A DNA stretch of 64,000 bases from Diadema setosum (Eukaryota > Echinodermata > Echinoidea > Diadematoida > Diadematidae): assembly GCA_033980235.1 (NCBI GenBank), contig CM067062.1, positions 6,562,900 through 6,626,899 on the forward strand, in the 5' to 3' direction. Positions 12,544 to 24,887 of the stretch are shown here, piece after piece. The position numbers and the translations under genes are program-made. The notes under the pieces were generated by a model that did not search any database, was not told the DNA's origin, and saw only the letters and a list, made by a program, of their open reading frames with translations. The first letter of the stretch is position 1; each line of letters begins with the position of its first letter.

Positions 12544-12969
12544 CAGTTCGACCTCGATTGTTCGACCTCGATTATCCGGCCTCCTTTTATCCGGAAATCT
12601 ATATTATCCGGACGCGTTCACGCAGTGAAGGACTTTTTTTTCCATCCAAAAATTGAGAAAAAACAGTGACTTTCATGGATCTATTTCACTAATTTCATAA
12701 GATGTGCATGACAGGTTTCTCAATATCTGAGGAGGTAAAATATGTGTGATTTTCACATTAAGATATACTTTATTTTTGTGAAGAAGGGACTACAATTCTG
12801 CGCAGGCTAGCAATGATTACACCACCGCTACCTGCCTAGCTGCCAGTGCACTGGGACGGCAGCTTGGACGGCAGCTATATACATTAACATTGTGTCTCCC
12901 ATATCCGGCCAATTCGCATTTCCGGATGAGCGCCGGTCCCGACATGGCCGGATAATCGAGGTCGAACTG
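12544..12969. mobile_element. Non-autonomous pogo/Tigger-type element
   Basis: The 426 bp element opens CAGTTCGACCTCGATT and closes with the reverse complement of CAGTTCGACCTCGATTATCC. TA sits on both sides (12542-12543, 12970-12971). The CAGT...CCTCGATTATCCGG terminal pattern and TA duplication are characteristic of pogo/Tigger transposons. The left TIR has a local duplication of TTCGACCTCGATT. No DDE transposase remains. Confidence 0.85.
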
Positions 12970-12971
12970 TA

Positions 12972-14095
12972 CCTTGTGCAACCGTAGAATTACTTTACCA
13001 CTAAGTCACAGATTTATATCCTACAACAGATCTCGCATCTCTGAGCATATAGATATGTAAGTCATTTCTATAAGTATTCAAGTAAACATGAAACGAAAGG
13101 CATCGGACAAATCAAAATTCTCCGTGTTTATTCCAGCCTTACTGTATTGAGGCTGTGTTTTGAATACAATTAGCTCTTCCAGTAGTTATTATCCAGCCTT
13201 TAATCTTGCTATCTCTCACTTGTGAGAAATTTCAGACCAGTTATGCAAGAAGACAATAAATTACTGAAACTGTTTGCGATTAGAATGCGGTATGTAAGCT
13301 CTATCATTATAACAATGTCATCATGGAGATACCATGAGATGAGTGTTTATTCGAAATCAATCGTATTTTTTTCTTCTAATCATTCAAACCATTCATGTCA
13401 CGCTCCCCTGTACTGTTCTGTTCTTGTATACATTATGCTCTTTACCCGATATCTAAACTCAGGAATGCAAGTGAACATAATAGATTCGATGAACATTATT
13501 TTTGCTAGAGGATGAAAATTCAATCAGTCCAACAAGAATGACAGATAATGGTAAATAAGCTTGGACAAAAGACAGATAATCATCCTATCCGTGAACAATT
13601 GCATAATAACATGTACTTAACGACATACTTCTTCGCCATCTTAGATATTGACGTAAACAAAGAGGTAACAGTAAATATTCGTCCAGTGTGAAAAAAGGTC
13701 ATGCAAAAGTACTGAATCCAACTTATCAAATACAATCAAAGAATTATCTTTACTGAAGCAGAAAGGAAAGTCTTTATGTCTACTTCTATCTCTACACAAA
13801 TATATCATAACAATATATTATAACAAATCAAATCAAGAGTTTGCTCGAAATTCATTTGACATACGCTCTTCAATAAACATAACAAATGCAACTTCTTTGT
13901 GTCATGTAAGAAATTCTTTGATGAGCCCGATATATTTTCTTCGTGGCAGATTATGAGCAAAGGCGTCCAGGTTTGAAAATCCTGCTTTGTTATTCAGTGT
14001 CTTATAATTGTAGAATTTTTCATTGCGACTTCGATTATTCAGTATACGACTAATCTGGTATCCGACTTCTCTATCGATCTATTTCGTCAGTAAAT
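12972..14095. other. No gene seen
   Basis: AT-rich sequence. The 97-codon frame at 13222-13515 has no recognisable domain and no exon-like borders. Confidence 0.4.
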
Positions 14096-14143
14096 ATATA
14101 TTAATAATATATATATATATATATATATCATATAAATGTGTAT

Positions 14144-14174
<31 letters not shown>

Positions 14175-14182
14175 TGATATAT

Positions 14183-14236
<54 letters not shown>

Positions 14237-14264
14237 CATATGTGTGTGTGTGTGTGTGCGTGCG
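14096..14264. repeat. Compound (TA)n/(CA)n/(TG)n microsatellite
   Basis: TA runs alternate with CA and TG blocks over about 170 bp. Overlapping Ile/Tyr- and Thr/His-rich ORFs on both strands come from the repeat. Confidence 0.9.
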
Positions 14265-14917
14265 TATGTACACCAGAATTGGTAACAACGGCATCATTGC
14301 ATCTTTTGTTTGCAAACTTCAGGTGTTTTTTTTTTTTGTATTTACCCTTGGAAAAAAAAATGTGAATCAGGCATGAATATTTCTTTATTGATTATCAATA
14401 TCAATAAGTAGAAACAAAGAGGGAACTTATCGTTCAGCACGAATGACTTTCTTTGTAGGAGTATTAAACTCTTTGTGATTGAGGGCGTGTACCAGAATGC
14501 CTGTATTGCGACTAGAACTTTCTTTCGGTTTTTTTTTTTTTGCGAATGTTTATGCAGTTCAAAGTCCATGATCACCTATCCTTCTACATCGTATTCTGTC
14601 ATCATACTCCAAACCAATCAGAATTTGCAGACTTCGTCCTTTAGGCGTAAGGACCAGGAGTCAGCTACTTCTTCAACATGAGACAGTGCCTGCTCCACCA
14701 AATGACTGTTCACAGCATTGAACTAAAATGGTAGCTTCCTCATGGCAATCAAAACAGAAAATGCCTTTTCAAGAGCTAGAGCTATATACAGCTCGAGAAT
14801 GACGTCCTTCTTCTCGAATTCCAAACATTGAATTTTAACAATATAAATGAAAGAGTGAATTGCTTTTCATAATGTAATTTTCCTGAAGTTAGAACGGCAA
14901 ATATCATGTCACCTCTA

Positions 14918-17280
14918 TCACTTTGGCCTCCAAACCATCAGCCAGATTCCACAACTTTTCAGAGATTTGTTTCCTTTTTCAGCCGCGAAGAACTGTAACC
15001 CGAACAGACCCTCATGTGGAAGTTTTACTTTGCACTGGACTGTATTTCTGTCATTCTTGGTGTAGGTTACGCTGACGTGTTCCTTTGGTAATCTTTTTGA
15101 TTTGTTGTCCTCAAAGAGATGAAAGCTGGCATTAAATGCAGATGAAGCTGAAATATCCAGCTGACATTCTCCTGAATCGGTCATGATGGTCGAACAATCA
15201 GTGTTGTCTACCGTCATTTCCATCTTAAAGAAGTTCTCAGATGGACCCCACATTCCGCTGTACTCTGGAAACAGAGAGAGATCTGTAGGCGCCTGGACAT
15301 TAAGAAGCCACTGCCCAGCGAAAGAGCTTGATTGCTTTGAGCCGTCGAAGATAAGCAAAGCATACATACCTGGTTCATCAAAGAGGAACTGAAGAGTAGT
15401 AATGACTTTGGCTCCATTCTTTGGCCAACACGTCTCAGCGTTGATGATACGTGTAGAGTCGTACTTGCTTCCATTCTTGTCCAGGCGGAATGACATCTTC
15501 TTTGCGGATCTTTTTGTACTGTGCTCGATGCACAGTTTCCCTTCTCCCTTGGTCATATCAATATGAGACGAGTCTATGTCTGTAACTTCCATACCTGCGC
15601 TTTGAAACACCTGGTTCGGACCCCAGATTCCACTTCGGGGAGGATAGGGTTCCTTGGAAGATATGCCATGGCAATCAATCAGCCACATTCCGACATAGGT
15701 AGCCTTGTCCTGGTTATGAGTTTTCTTCACGAAGAGCCGAAATGCATAAAGTCCAACTTCGTGAAGACGAAATGTGAACACTGCAACCCTTTGACCGTCA
15801 CGTTTGACGATTTCCGAAAACATTTTACCCTGATGAATGTCCTTTTCACCCTCACCCAGCTTAAGTGAAAAATTCAGAAAAACATCCTTGGTAATATTGA
15901 CCTCTAGCTGACACTCTCCGTCATCGGTTTCAATGAGGGCTTCACTGCTAGTTTCCAACCCATGCGCATAGAATTCCTCTGTTGTGCCACAGCTGACAGA
16001 CCCTTTGGGAAAGAGCGATTTCCAGCAAGGTTTGGTGCACACGACCAGCCAACATCCGACAAAAGTCCTATCCGCTTCTGGATCAACCTTCGCAAACACC
16101 TTGAGCTGATACATGCCAGTTTCACTGAGACGCAAGCTAATTGAAGAGGTCGCTGTGTTCTTTCCCTTGGCTGTCTGAATGAAGGCGTGACCATTCCTAA
16201 GCTCCTCCCCAGACTCTGCGCTCTTAAGAGTCATGTTCAGCTCCAGGTCTCTAGATTTATGCGATCGAATGACGAAGTAACTCTCTCCCTCATTCGCAAG
16301 GATGGTTGAGGAGTCCGGGCCTCGTACGGTCATTTGCATTTTGAAAAATGCTTCGTTTGGTCCCCATGGACCATTGTGTCCAGTTGGGAATTTGACAGGA
16401 GCATCATCGCCACCTTTGAAAACCCTTGACGAAGTTATCATGTATGCAACAGCCTGGTAGTACAAGTCATCGGGTTTCTTTATTCTCAGTGAGAAAATGT
16501 ACTTCCCTGGACGAGGACAGAATATATGGCAGACTAGCCTTAGCGCTACTGTTTCAATGTAGACATGTTCCTCCAGTGAAACATCCGGTGAATCCATATG
16601 AGCGAAGTGAAAGATTAACGGCTGTGGATCATCTCCTTGGTTGAAGCTTATGGTGGTGCTACCTTCTGGCGCCTCAATGAACGGTTCGATGTGCGAAATG
16701 GGAGTAAATCCTTGACGCGCAAACCATGGATCCACACCCCACACGGTAATATTCTCTGATGGTTTTGGAGACGTGACAGCCTCAGACCCTTTAGCCACGA
16801 TGGTAAACGTCATCAGGGTAGTTCCATAAAAGGCGGCAATCTTTTGCGAGAGTGCTAGTTCTACTGGATTCATATCTCCTTGTTGAAAGGTACCGTATAC
16901 GGTGAAGACATACTCGCCTGGTTCTGGCAAACTGATACTGCAAGAAAGCACGTCACCATCCCACCAATCGACCACCTGGTTAGGTATTTCCTGTGCCCCT
17001 TTTGTTAGCCGACAGAAAACGTCCACGGGAAACAGGCTCTTCATCTTAATCAAGGCCTTATTATTCTCTGCTTTTATCACTCCTTCTTCGTGAGAGAGAC
17101 ATTCCATGTGGTAAAAGATCGCAGCCCGACCGACTTGAATAGAGTCAATCCAAGCATCTGGGATAGGGTCATCTTCATTCTCCAGCGGAAAATGAGTCTC
17201 CTCAAACTGCAACGGATCGGCGAGGAAAAATCCCTCTCCCCACTTTCGCTCAAAAGTATACATCCCGTCTGATCCACGAT
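14918..17280 (-). CDS. Last exon of the KY-like gene: four tandem GxWGP...CGxWL repeats
   Basis: One uninterrupted 2363 bp exon encodes about 787 residues. After the end of the transglutaminase-like region there are two beta-rich segments. Then come four imperfect repeats of roughly 110-140 residues. Most begin near W/GxWGPxExFFKMxM, pass through a D-SSTIxxxxGEC motif, and end with GxWLxV. Repeat 2 is the most diverged at its start (GSVSCGTTEEFYAHG). KY-family proteins share such repeats, so this is expected architecture; what is notable is that the repeats are not separated by introns. Confidence 0.8.
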
Positions 17281-20200
17281 CTAAATGGAATAGAAAATAG
17301 GGGTTGAAAAGATGCAATCATTAATGTAATAGCCATTTTACTTGTCCAAGTTCACCACTCTTTGTACAATTTCGGATACTTCCAATTTTTGATCTGGTCA
17401 AGCTGAATGTTTTGTTGTTCATGTTTAAGTATCACCAAAATATGTTGCCCGATGTGTTCAGAAACATGTTCCATATGAATTCCTCATTCTACTCATATCC
17501 CACCCGGTACCGCTACAATTTTCGTAAACCTTTTACTTATTCCACTCTAAGATTGCAATCCATACGTTTTACAGTTGTCAAGGAATGGAATTCTATTGAT
17601 GGTGACCTTAAATCTAGCACTACATTTTCCAGATTTAAAGTATTATAATTATAACAGAGTGTATTTAGACAGATGGTATCCATGACTGACTAGATTTCCT
17701 TTCTTCCTCTACCTTTCTTTTTCTCATCTCTTTTTCTCTGTATACTAAGGATGGATATGCGAGTGTGTGCGTGTGTGTATGTCTGCCAACAAATTAAACA
17801 AAGATATGTTTTTGTGTCAAAAACAGATGACTTAAGTACACATTGTGTTATTTCAATTTGGACTAATCTTCTGTATGTATTGGTCTATATCACAAAAAGT
17901 GTTGGTTGAGTGTATGTACAGTATTTTATCCTTTTTGGTTTGAGGGCTCCAGCCACAAGCACAAATTTGCTTTTTAGGAGTCCTGGAATGTATTTGTTTC
18001 CTGTTGCATATTGTATATTGTTTTATATTTTACCAAATAAATGAAATTAAATGAAATGTGTGTTTTTTGTTTTGTTTTGTTTTGTTTTTTTTTTTTTCTT
18101 TTGGTGGTGGTCCTCAATCACTCAATTATGTGCTGGTATATTCCATCCACATGCTGGCTGGCATGTGTTAAGCGACTGAGTTTGGGAGTTAAAGGCCAGA
18201 TTACGAATCAACAAAAAGAAAAAGTGAAAAAAAAAGAGTTGCCGAGGCTCATTTTATTTTGAATTTTCTGATTTCACATTCTATTCTAGAAAAAAAAAGC
18301 AGTCACGACGAATAAATATTTCCTCATCTAAAATGCCGTTTATGATGTGGAACAGAAAGAATTCTACTCGTGAGCGAATATTAGCACCACATACCACAAG
18401 TGAAGGAAAGCCACTCCAATAGTAGCCCTCTACATGTCGGAGCAAACACTGCCTGCAGTGCTCCCCACGAGAGAAGGGTCAATTCTTGCTAATCAATAAA
18501 TGTTTAGAAAACTAAGGAAAGCAAAGCACACAATTACAATTCCTTATTCACCGTGACAGTTTACTATCACTTCTAACAGATATGTCTGTAAGTCATATAC
18601 AAACAAAAAAAAATGGTTTTAACGGCCTCTCCAATTTATATAGCTAAAGGCTATATTTTGTACTATGTTTAGGAGACTGTCTGTATTATCTACAGATGAT
18701 GCCGCACGCTTTTTCATTGTAGAATACAATTAATAACTTTTGATAATTTTATTTCATGTAACGTCTTCTTCTATTTTGTGGCTAGGAGCATATTTCACTC
18801 CATCTAATAAAAAGACATACTCTTTTCAGGGAGGGAAGTGTACAATTTCTCCTATTGCGTATAAAGCCCTGTCTACATATAAAACATTCAGGGAACTTTG
18901 AGCGAAAAAAAAAATGGAATGACGGTTAGGTTACTACTTGCGTGTGTTAATGAAAAATTACATCGCTTGAGTACCAATGCTGATATTCCTAAATCCAAAT
19001 CTTTGATCTAACCGCATTAATGTCCTCTAAACTTTTAGACGGAAATCAACAAGAACAACAAATATATGCCAACCGGCAGGATATCGACGAAGTTCGTTGG
19101 TATCTTTGTTGTTGTTGAAATAATAGTACAGTATTGGCTAAAGGCAAGGGGGGGGGGGGTCCTTTACGAAAAAAATCCTGACGTAAATGTCTTGGTATCG
19201 AAACCATTAAAATTATAGTGTCCATAATATTCATGACTTCCTTTGTAATACCCAGTGAAACTAATGACCTCGAACAAAGTATGTTAAGAAAAATACGAAA
19301 TTAACGCTATTCATAGGGTTATTTTCAAAGGACTTTGTTCTATCTTCAGCCACAGAAACTTACTGGAAACACCAGCCGCCCATGTAGAGTCGCAGAGGAA
19401 CCACTTTTCCTTGAGGAAGACCTTATTCCATGCATGTTTACCATGCTCCTTTAGGTAGTTCTTGGCTCCTGGGTGGAATCCGATGGACTTTGACACACCT
19501 GTTATGGTCTCACACTTCAACCCTGCCAGTCTGGTGAACAGAATGGAATGACAGGAATAAATGTATTTTACAATATTGTTGTGTAGCGGTGTTTAGCTAC
19601 TCGGGATCGGTATGTTCATTGATTAATATAGAGGTACCAAGTCCAGATATGCATAAGAAGACGGAAGAGAAACATTTGCTCCGGAGACTGGATTTGTCTT
19701 TCAGAGTATATTTATTTCTTGAGTTTAAATTTATAACTCAAGACTCCAAAAGTTTACAAGTGCAAGTCGCCTTTACAATAATATCAGAGAGCAATCCGAA
19801 GGTGGCATGTTCCCATGGTGGATGTTGAATCCGAACTCCTTAAGTCTTCTTCAAGACATGATCCAATTCTCTGATCATACATTCAGTCACGAGGATTACA
19901 CTGGTGGTTACTGGTTACACTGTTGTGACACACTATGAATGGGTTAATGGGGGTGGAGTCTTTGTGTTAAAGAGGGGTTTTAATTGGGCAAAACTTTGGT
20001 TGGTATAGGAACAAAGGCGGGACTAGTTTTAAAGAGGAAGTAGTATTCTTGGATTTGGGTTTAACAACAATTCTAAGTAATCAATGGAGGAAGGGCAGGA
20101 TGTTTAGGTTTGGCTTAGCCTGGTCGTAAATTAGATGGGGCTAGAAGTACTCAAGGGATGATGAAGGTCGATGACTCACTGGATGAGGAGAGCATTGGTA

Positions 20201-22228
20201 GGGGTCATTGACTGGCTGGAGGTGAAGAGATGTATCCAGTCATAGTGGAATGGGAGGGGGTAGTGATGATTTTGTGTATCATTACACAACAATATCATAA
20301 TTGATTTTATGTGTTATTATAAATGATTGATTATTATTGAATTTGCCATAATATTATCAGAAACTCTATTTACGTGTATTTGATATATTTATTCGTAGTG
20401 GTATAAAACACTTCATCAGGACTTTGCAACACTTAAATAAATACGACTTTTCAAATTTCTCAGCACTTGTATGTGGAGTAACGAATCTTGAATGATATAA
20501 TGGTTGCACTTTATTTTAATACTTTGTGAAGTGAAAAACAAATATCACCACATATCCAAGTACATGTAACACTCATATGGCGGCTATACAATAATAATGA
20601 TAATTCATCGCAATAGTTTAATTCTGTAAACAAAATGAAAATAGTTAACACAAAAACCTCTCTTCGCTACTGGTTCGTATGAAGGAAGGTGGAGAGATGT
20701 CTTGCTCGACAAAAGTAAATCATTCATGAATCGACTTTCTATGTGCGCCGCTTATTATGTCGTCCCGAAATCATCCAGACTTTTACAAGGAAACATACAC
20801 AATGTTATTATACATAAATTATGTTAATACTGAAAATTAGGACAGCATGTATGATGATCACCATTTATCAATTCTAAAACTCACTCGGTCATGTCACATA
20901 AAAGTTGACTGAATCCTTCACAGACTGCAACACCCGTTTGCAGGACCGTCGCTGGGCTTTGATCCGCCCGCTCTCCGGTGTTGAGAAAGACGGAATCGTA
21001 CGCGACGTTGTTGGCGATCCAGCGGAAGATCAGTCGAAATTTCTCCAGCTCGGTGTCCGCCACTTCAGTCAAAGTGTCGACCAGCTCTTTCATGTCGGTC
21101 TGAGGTATGCTTGGGCCCTGTCGTTAGTTGCAAAGTTTTGGTATTTTGATGACCAGAGACAGAGAGAGAAAGAAAAAAAGAAAGAAAGAAAGAAAGAAAG
21201 AAATTGAAAAAAAAAACACGATAGCGTTTCATATACAGCAAACACATTCTTCCAACAATAGTGGCCAAACACATCACATACCAAGGTCAAATATTTATTT
21301 ATTTATCACCTGATAATCCATCTAGGCCTGATTAAACTATTTCCTTTATCTATCCCATCGTTCTTATCTTTGATTGGGTGTCTGTTACTGGTTGGGAAAA
21401 TGTATTAAACAAACTAAATTCTTCTTGTATTACATTCTTACCTGAAAGAATCATGGGAGGCGTCCTCCCAACAGTTAAATAAAATTTAACGATCAGTGAT
21501 AAGGAGCTGATTTTCTACAAATTGACAAACCATGATTGACATTAAAAAAATCCTTTCGATGGAAAAGGGAATTTGATATAATATTTCGGATTCTAAAGCG
21601 AAAACAACAGACAAGTGAAGCCTATAACTTTTTTTTCACCTTTTTGGGGTACATTACGAGAAAACAGTCCAGAATTGTAAGATAAATGATTAAGGCGGGA
21701 TAATATTTTTACTGAAAACGTGCTGTACGTATCACGAGCGGTGATGATGAACACTATCACGACTATCGGAAAACGTACGTTAATTGCGTAATCATCCACG
21801 TCTTCCATTACGGTGTAGCGAGGTATGAGGGCCCGCTTGTCACTCCAGAAGGTATCTTCGATGCACTTGACTTTCTTTGCCGCCTTGTAAGAGGCTATGA
21901 TTGCCTCCTCGGCCACAACATCATCAAATACGATCTTCTTGTTGAAGAGTGATGTGTTGATATCTCGCCACTGCGCGATAGATATCCTGCGTCGATTTGA
22001 TACGGGTGGGACCACGAGCAAGGGTTTAGGCATGATGGCAAATGACTCGGAAATGGTGGTCGTCTCGACTTCAAACACCGACCGACGCCGCCCTCTGTCC
22101 CCTGGGCTTGTTGGTTGGTCGACGGTGTCCTCCAGTATTTTTACTGTCGTCATTTTAGTTTCCTTGCGTTCTCTTAATGACGCCGGTGCTGGATCACCGG
22201 GAAGGCGTATATCTGGAATAGTAGCCAT
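14918..22228 (-). CDS. KY/hillarin-like protein with transglutaminase-like domain
   Basis: Proposed minus-strand exons in coding order: 22228-21779, 21099-20885, 19530-19364, 17280-14918. Donors are GTACGT, GTGAGT and GTAAGT; every junction has an AG acceptor and phases 0, 2 and 1 match. The total is 1064 residues. The ATG follows an in-frame TGA two codons upstream. Residues 1-150 are a low-complexity N-terminus. The transglutaminase-like core is split over exons 2 and 3, with Cys210 in GVAVCEGFS, His254 in KHAWN and Asp269 in CDSTW, so the triad is complete. The last exon carries the family's C-terminal repeats. Vertebrate KY and annelid hillarin are cytoskeleton/muscle-associated proteins of this family; real protease or crosslinking activity is rarely shown. 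An acceptor-like CTTCACAG just upstream of the ATG suggests a spliced 5' UTR. Confidence 0.85.
17340..18060 (+). mobile_element. 3' end of a LINE (non-LTR retrotransposon)
   Basis: An open frame running to a stop at about 17646-17648 encodes the terminal region typical of CR1/L2/Rex-type reverse transcriptase ORFs: FDLVKLNVLLFMFKYHQNMLP, then SYPTRYRYNFRKP, then VVKEWNSIDGDLKSS and FSRFKVL. About 370 bp of 3' UTR follows. It ends in ACCAAATAAATGAAATTAAATG, an AAATG-type tail as left by target-primed reverse transcription. The copy is 5'-truncated and lies in an intron of the KY-like gene, in the opposite orientation. Residue strings are given only in part; the RT catalytic region is absent. 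Confidence 0.8.
18061..19300. other. Intronic DNA with homopolymer runs
   Basis: Contains a GTTTT/poly-T run right after the LINE tail and a 12-base G tract near 19149. No exon of the KY-like gene is needed here, because the flanking exon phases join directly. Confidence 0.5.
21163..21202. repeat. (GAAA)n microsatellite
   Basis: GAAA repeats of about 40 bp lie in the first coding intron of the KY-like gene. ORFs across them are artefacts. Confidence 0.85.
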
Positions 22229-22259
22229 TGTCTCTCATCTGGATTTCTGTGAAGGTTAA

Positions 22260-23531
22260 CAAAAATTAAAGACAGCAAATCTAAATCAACTCAGCCGCTA
22301 TTGATGATTCTTCTGGGGCAAATGGTATATATGCATTGTCAAAGATGACATTTAAGCTAATAGTCGGGTAGATCAATGGATTCACAGTTTTAATATTGTA
22401 GAGCATGTACGTGAGGGATATTCCGGTTTATTTTTTTCCATTACTTTCACCTTATATGCTAATTCACACATATCTTCAAACAACCAATCCAGATGTTTCT
22501 TTCTTCGATGCCTGCCTGCATTTTTTTTTTTGTGTGTGTGTGTGAGATGAATAAGTTGACAATTGTGAGCATCATTCCTTCTTTGCCATTTGTCATTGCC
22601 AATTTTGGTTCTTGAATCTAAAATAAAAAAGGAAAATAATCATTAGCATTTCATTTTCATTCATTTGAGAAATTATTGTTTGAGATAAGAAATTAACGCT
22701 TGTGTATATACGTACTTGATCACATTCCACTTTATTCATATTTTGGCAGTACAGCGTTCTGTGATATGAAAAAGGTTAAGTTTTCCTGATTCTGCTCGGT
22801 GAATAGCACCACTTTGTGAACCAATGAATCATTAGTGTTTTGACAAAAAAAAAAAAGACATATCAATTCACCTAAAAGAGAAAGTGTGTGAGAAAGGGGG
22901 GGGGGGGGAGAAATCGTTACATTGATGTGATGATAGCCATATAGATGTCAGGAGAGAAATTTATCTTTGATTTTGCCAGTGAAGTAAAATCGAATTTGTT
23001 TGAGTTTGCAAAGATTTAGAGTTTTAAAGCTGTCCTAGAAAGCCACTAGGTCAAACTACGAGAAAGTGACTGTCTGGAAATTCACATTAAATGAGACAAA
23101 GTAAAAGTAAAGGAATAAACTAGCATAGCAACAGCATGTCTAAATCAGTCAGATTCAGACAGGGCAGTCACATGAAATGAGACAAAGCAAAAGTTAAAGA
23201 AATAGCATGGCAACAGCATGCCCGGTTTTCGGTATTATGTATTAGTTCAGACTATAGAAATTGAGTGAATAGAGGTGTTATGCAATAGCTCCCATCCAGG
23301 TGGTGGCTAGGAATGTTCTCTAGCTCAGTCGAGGCTCAGCTATGTCAGTGTCACTAGGGTGTTGGTTGTAATTTATTCACAAGTTCATGAGTAAAGATGT
23401 TATGTAACAGCAGTCTAGACGATGGCTAGACATATTGTGTACAGTTTCAATAGGACAATATTTAAGCATGATGATTGGATGATTTCTTTAGTGTAGGAAA
23501 GGCATGAAAAGACAAGTGTATGTGAGTGTAA
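22260..23531. other. 5' flank of the KY-like gene; local duplication
   Basis: This would contain the promoter and 5' UTR exon of the KY-like gene, but no TATA box or initiator could be assigned. Within it, about 58 bp at 23080-23137 (TGAGACAAAGTAAAAGTAAAG...GCAACAGCATG) is repeated imperfectly at 23172-23221. A 13-base G tract lies near 22899. Confidence 0.45.
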
Positions 23532-24131
23532 GACCCCGTTTACAGTGCGAGGCCGGGCTCGGCCGCGGCTCGGCCGCGGCCGAAACCGGCCTCAATTGCG
23601 CGGCCGAGCCTCGCAATTTTGTCCGTTTACACTGCTGGGCTCGGCCGCGCTTTCGATTCAAACCTTTCATTATTTGGTCGTAGTGGCGCTCTGCTTGTAA
23701 ACTAACGCAATTTGGTATTGTCTGGTTTTCAGACCCTTTGCCAACTGAATTCCGTGGCGACGAAGTCGCCGTTCGGGCAAAGGCCTTTGTCGAAGGAAAA
23801 AATCCTTTGCAGGACAAAACCACCTTAAACTATACTAGTTTTCGACGTTGAGGAGGTTAATATCCTGAACAGCGAAAGATAAGGCAGAGGGTTTGGAAGC
23901 CAGACTAAAACTGGCCGCGCAATTGGCCGCGCATTTGGCCCAGTTTCCGTTTACACCAAGAAAAGGCCGGGCTCGGCCGCGGCTCGGCCGCGGCCGAGAC
24001 CACCTCCAGAGCGAGGCCAAATGCGAGGCCAATTTTGGTCTCGTATTTGGCCTTTTGCGCGTTTACACTGAAGCGGGGCTGGACTCGGCCGCGGCCGAGC
24101 CGCGGCCGAGCCTCGCACTGTAAACGGGGTC
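23532..24131. mobile_element. GC-rich inverted-repeat element, 600 bp, CTCGGCCGCGG-rich
   Basis: Both ends read GACCCCGTTTACAGTGCGAG toward the interior, followed by runs of CTCGGCCGCGGCTCGG. Internally CGTTTACAC recurs at several places next to GGCCGCGC blocks. The base composition is sharply GC- and CpG-rich against AT-rich flanks. No transposase is visible, so it is a MITE-like element. The superfamily is not assigned because no target duplication could be recognised. Confidence 0.7.
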
Positions 24132-24211
24132 CAGGGGACTTTAGTGTTGATCTCTATGGCTAGGAGAGGTAATAAAAAGCTGATGAATGTAGGGGATCGA
24201 GGAGAGACACT

Positions 24212-24490
24212 TTAATCAGACATCCAGCATAGATCTCCGCATAGGCAGCAGTCGTTTTTCTGGGGGTTTTCCACGTCGGTGAGATGCGAGCTCCAGCTGC
24301 CGATATAAACTGAACTTTGACAGTTATTAGCCGAATTTTGGGTACGGAGCTCGATCTCCATTTGATGCTCGCCGTCGCTTATGCTCGGGCAACGCGGGTC
24401 AAGGCAGGAGTCTGCGTGGTAGCAGGGACTAGAGAAGGCCGAGGAGCTGAGAGGACCGCCGATAGGGTAGCGTCTAGCTGAGTGGCCAAG
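24212..24490 (-). CDS. Unrecognised Cys-rich open frame (possible exon or element fragment)
   Basis: This 92-codon frame is open from a TGA to a TAA and has no ATG at its beginning. It encodes a compact-looking peptide with Cys in CYHADSCLDPRC, NNCQSS and CCLCGDLCW, and a Ser/Pro-rich N-terminal part. It is GC-richer than its flanks. A possible acceptor (TACCACGCAG) lies inside it. It could be a terminal exon of an unknown gene or part of a degraded mobile element adjoining the GC-rich element. No family is recognised. Confidence 0.25.
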   Translation of the reverse strand, partial: LGHSARRYPIGGPLSSSAFSSPCYHADSCLDPRCPSISDGEHQMEIELRTQNSANNCQSSVYIGSWSSHLTDVENPQKNDCCLCGDLCWMSD

Positions 24491-24887
24491 TCAAAGGGGT
24501 GCTTCCAAGAGACAAGCCAGGCGACTGTGCCGAGGTCGACGACGAGGGCATCGGGCATCGATGACGACTGAGCCGAGCTGAGGGGATCACCGTTTCAAGT
24601 CACCCAAGATAACCCAGTTATGTATTTGTAATTTGTTTCCGACTATCTTTTATGCCCAGTGTATTGTCATATGCTGTGAACGAGAAAGCTACAAAGAAAT
24701 TGAAAGATTAAACTCGAACATAACTGCATGCAAACAGTTTGAATTTCCGTTCTTTCGGTGTCAGAGTAGCAGAGAGAAAAAAAAAAGTCACTCACGTGAC
24801 AATAGAATTACTTGACATCGTTACTCTTCCACCCACTTTCAGTCAGTCTACATTCGTCAGGTAATAGTGCATTCGTCTTTATATCAG

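Noticed and set aside
14023..14376. ORFs of 75-117 codons on both strands
   Set aside because: They translate the TA/CA/TG microsatellite and have Ile/Tyr/Thr/His repeats only.
15183..17277. Several 60-115 codon plus-strand ORFs
   Set aside because: Antisense shadows of the last KY-like exon.
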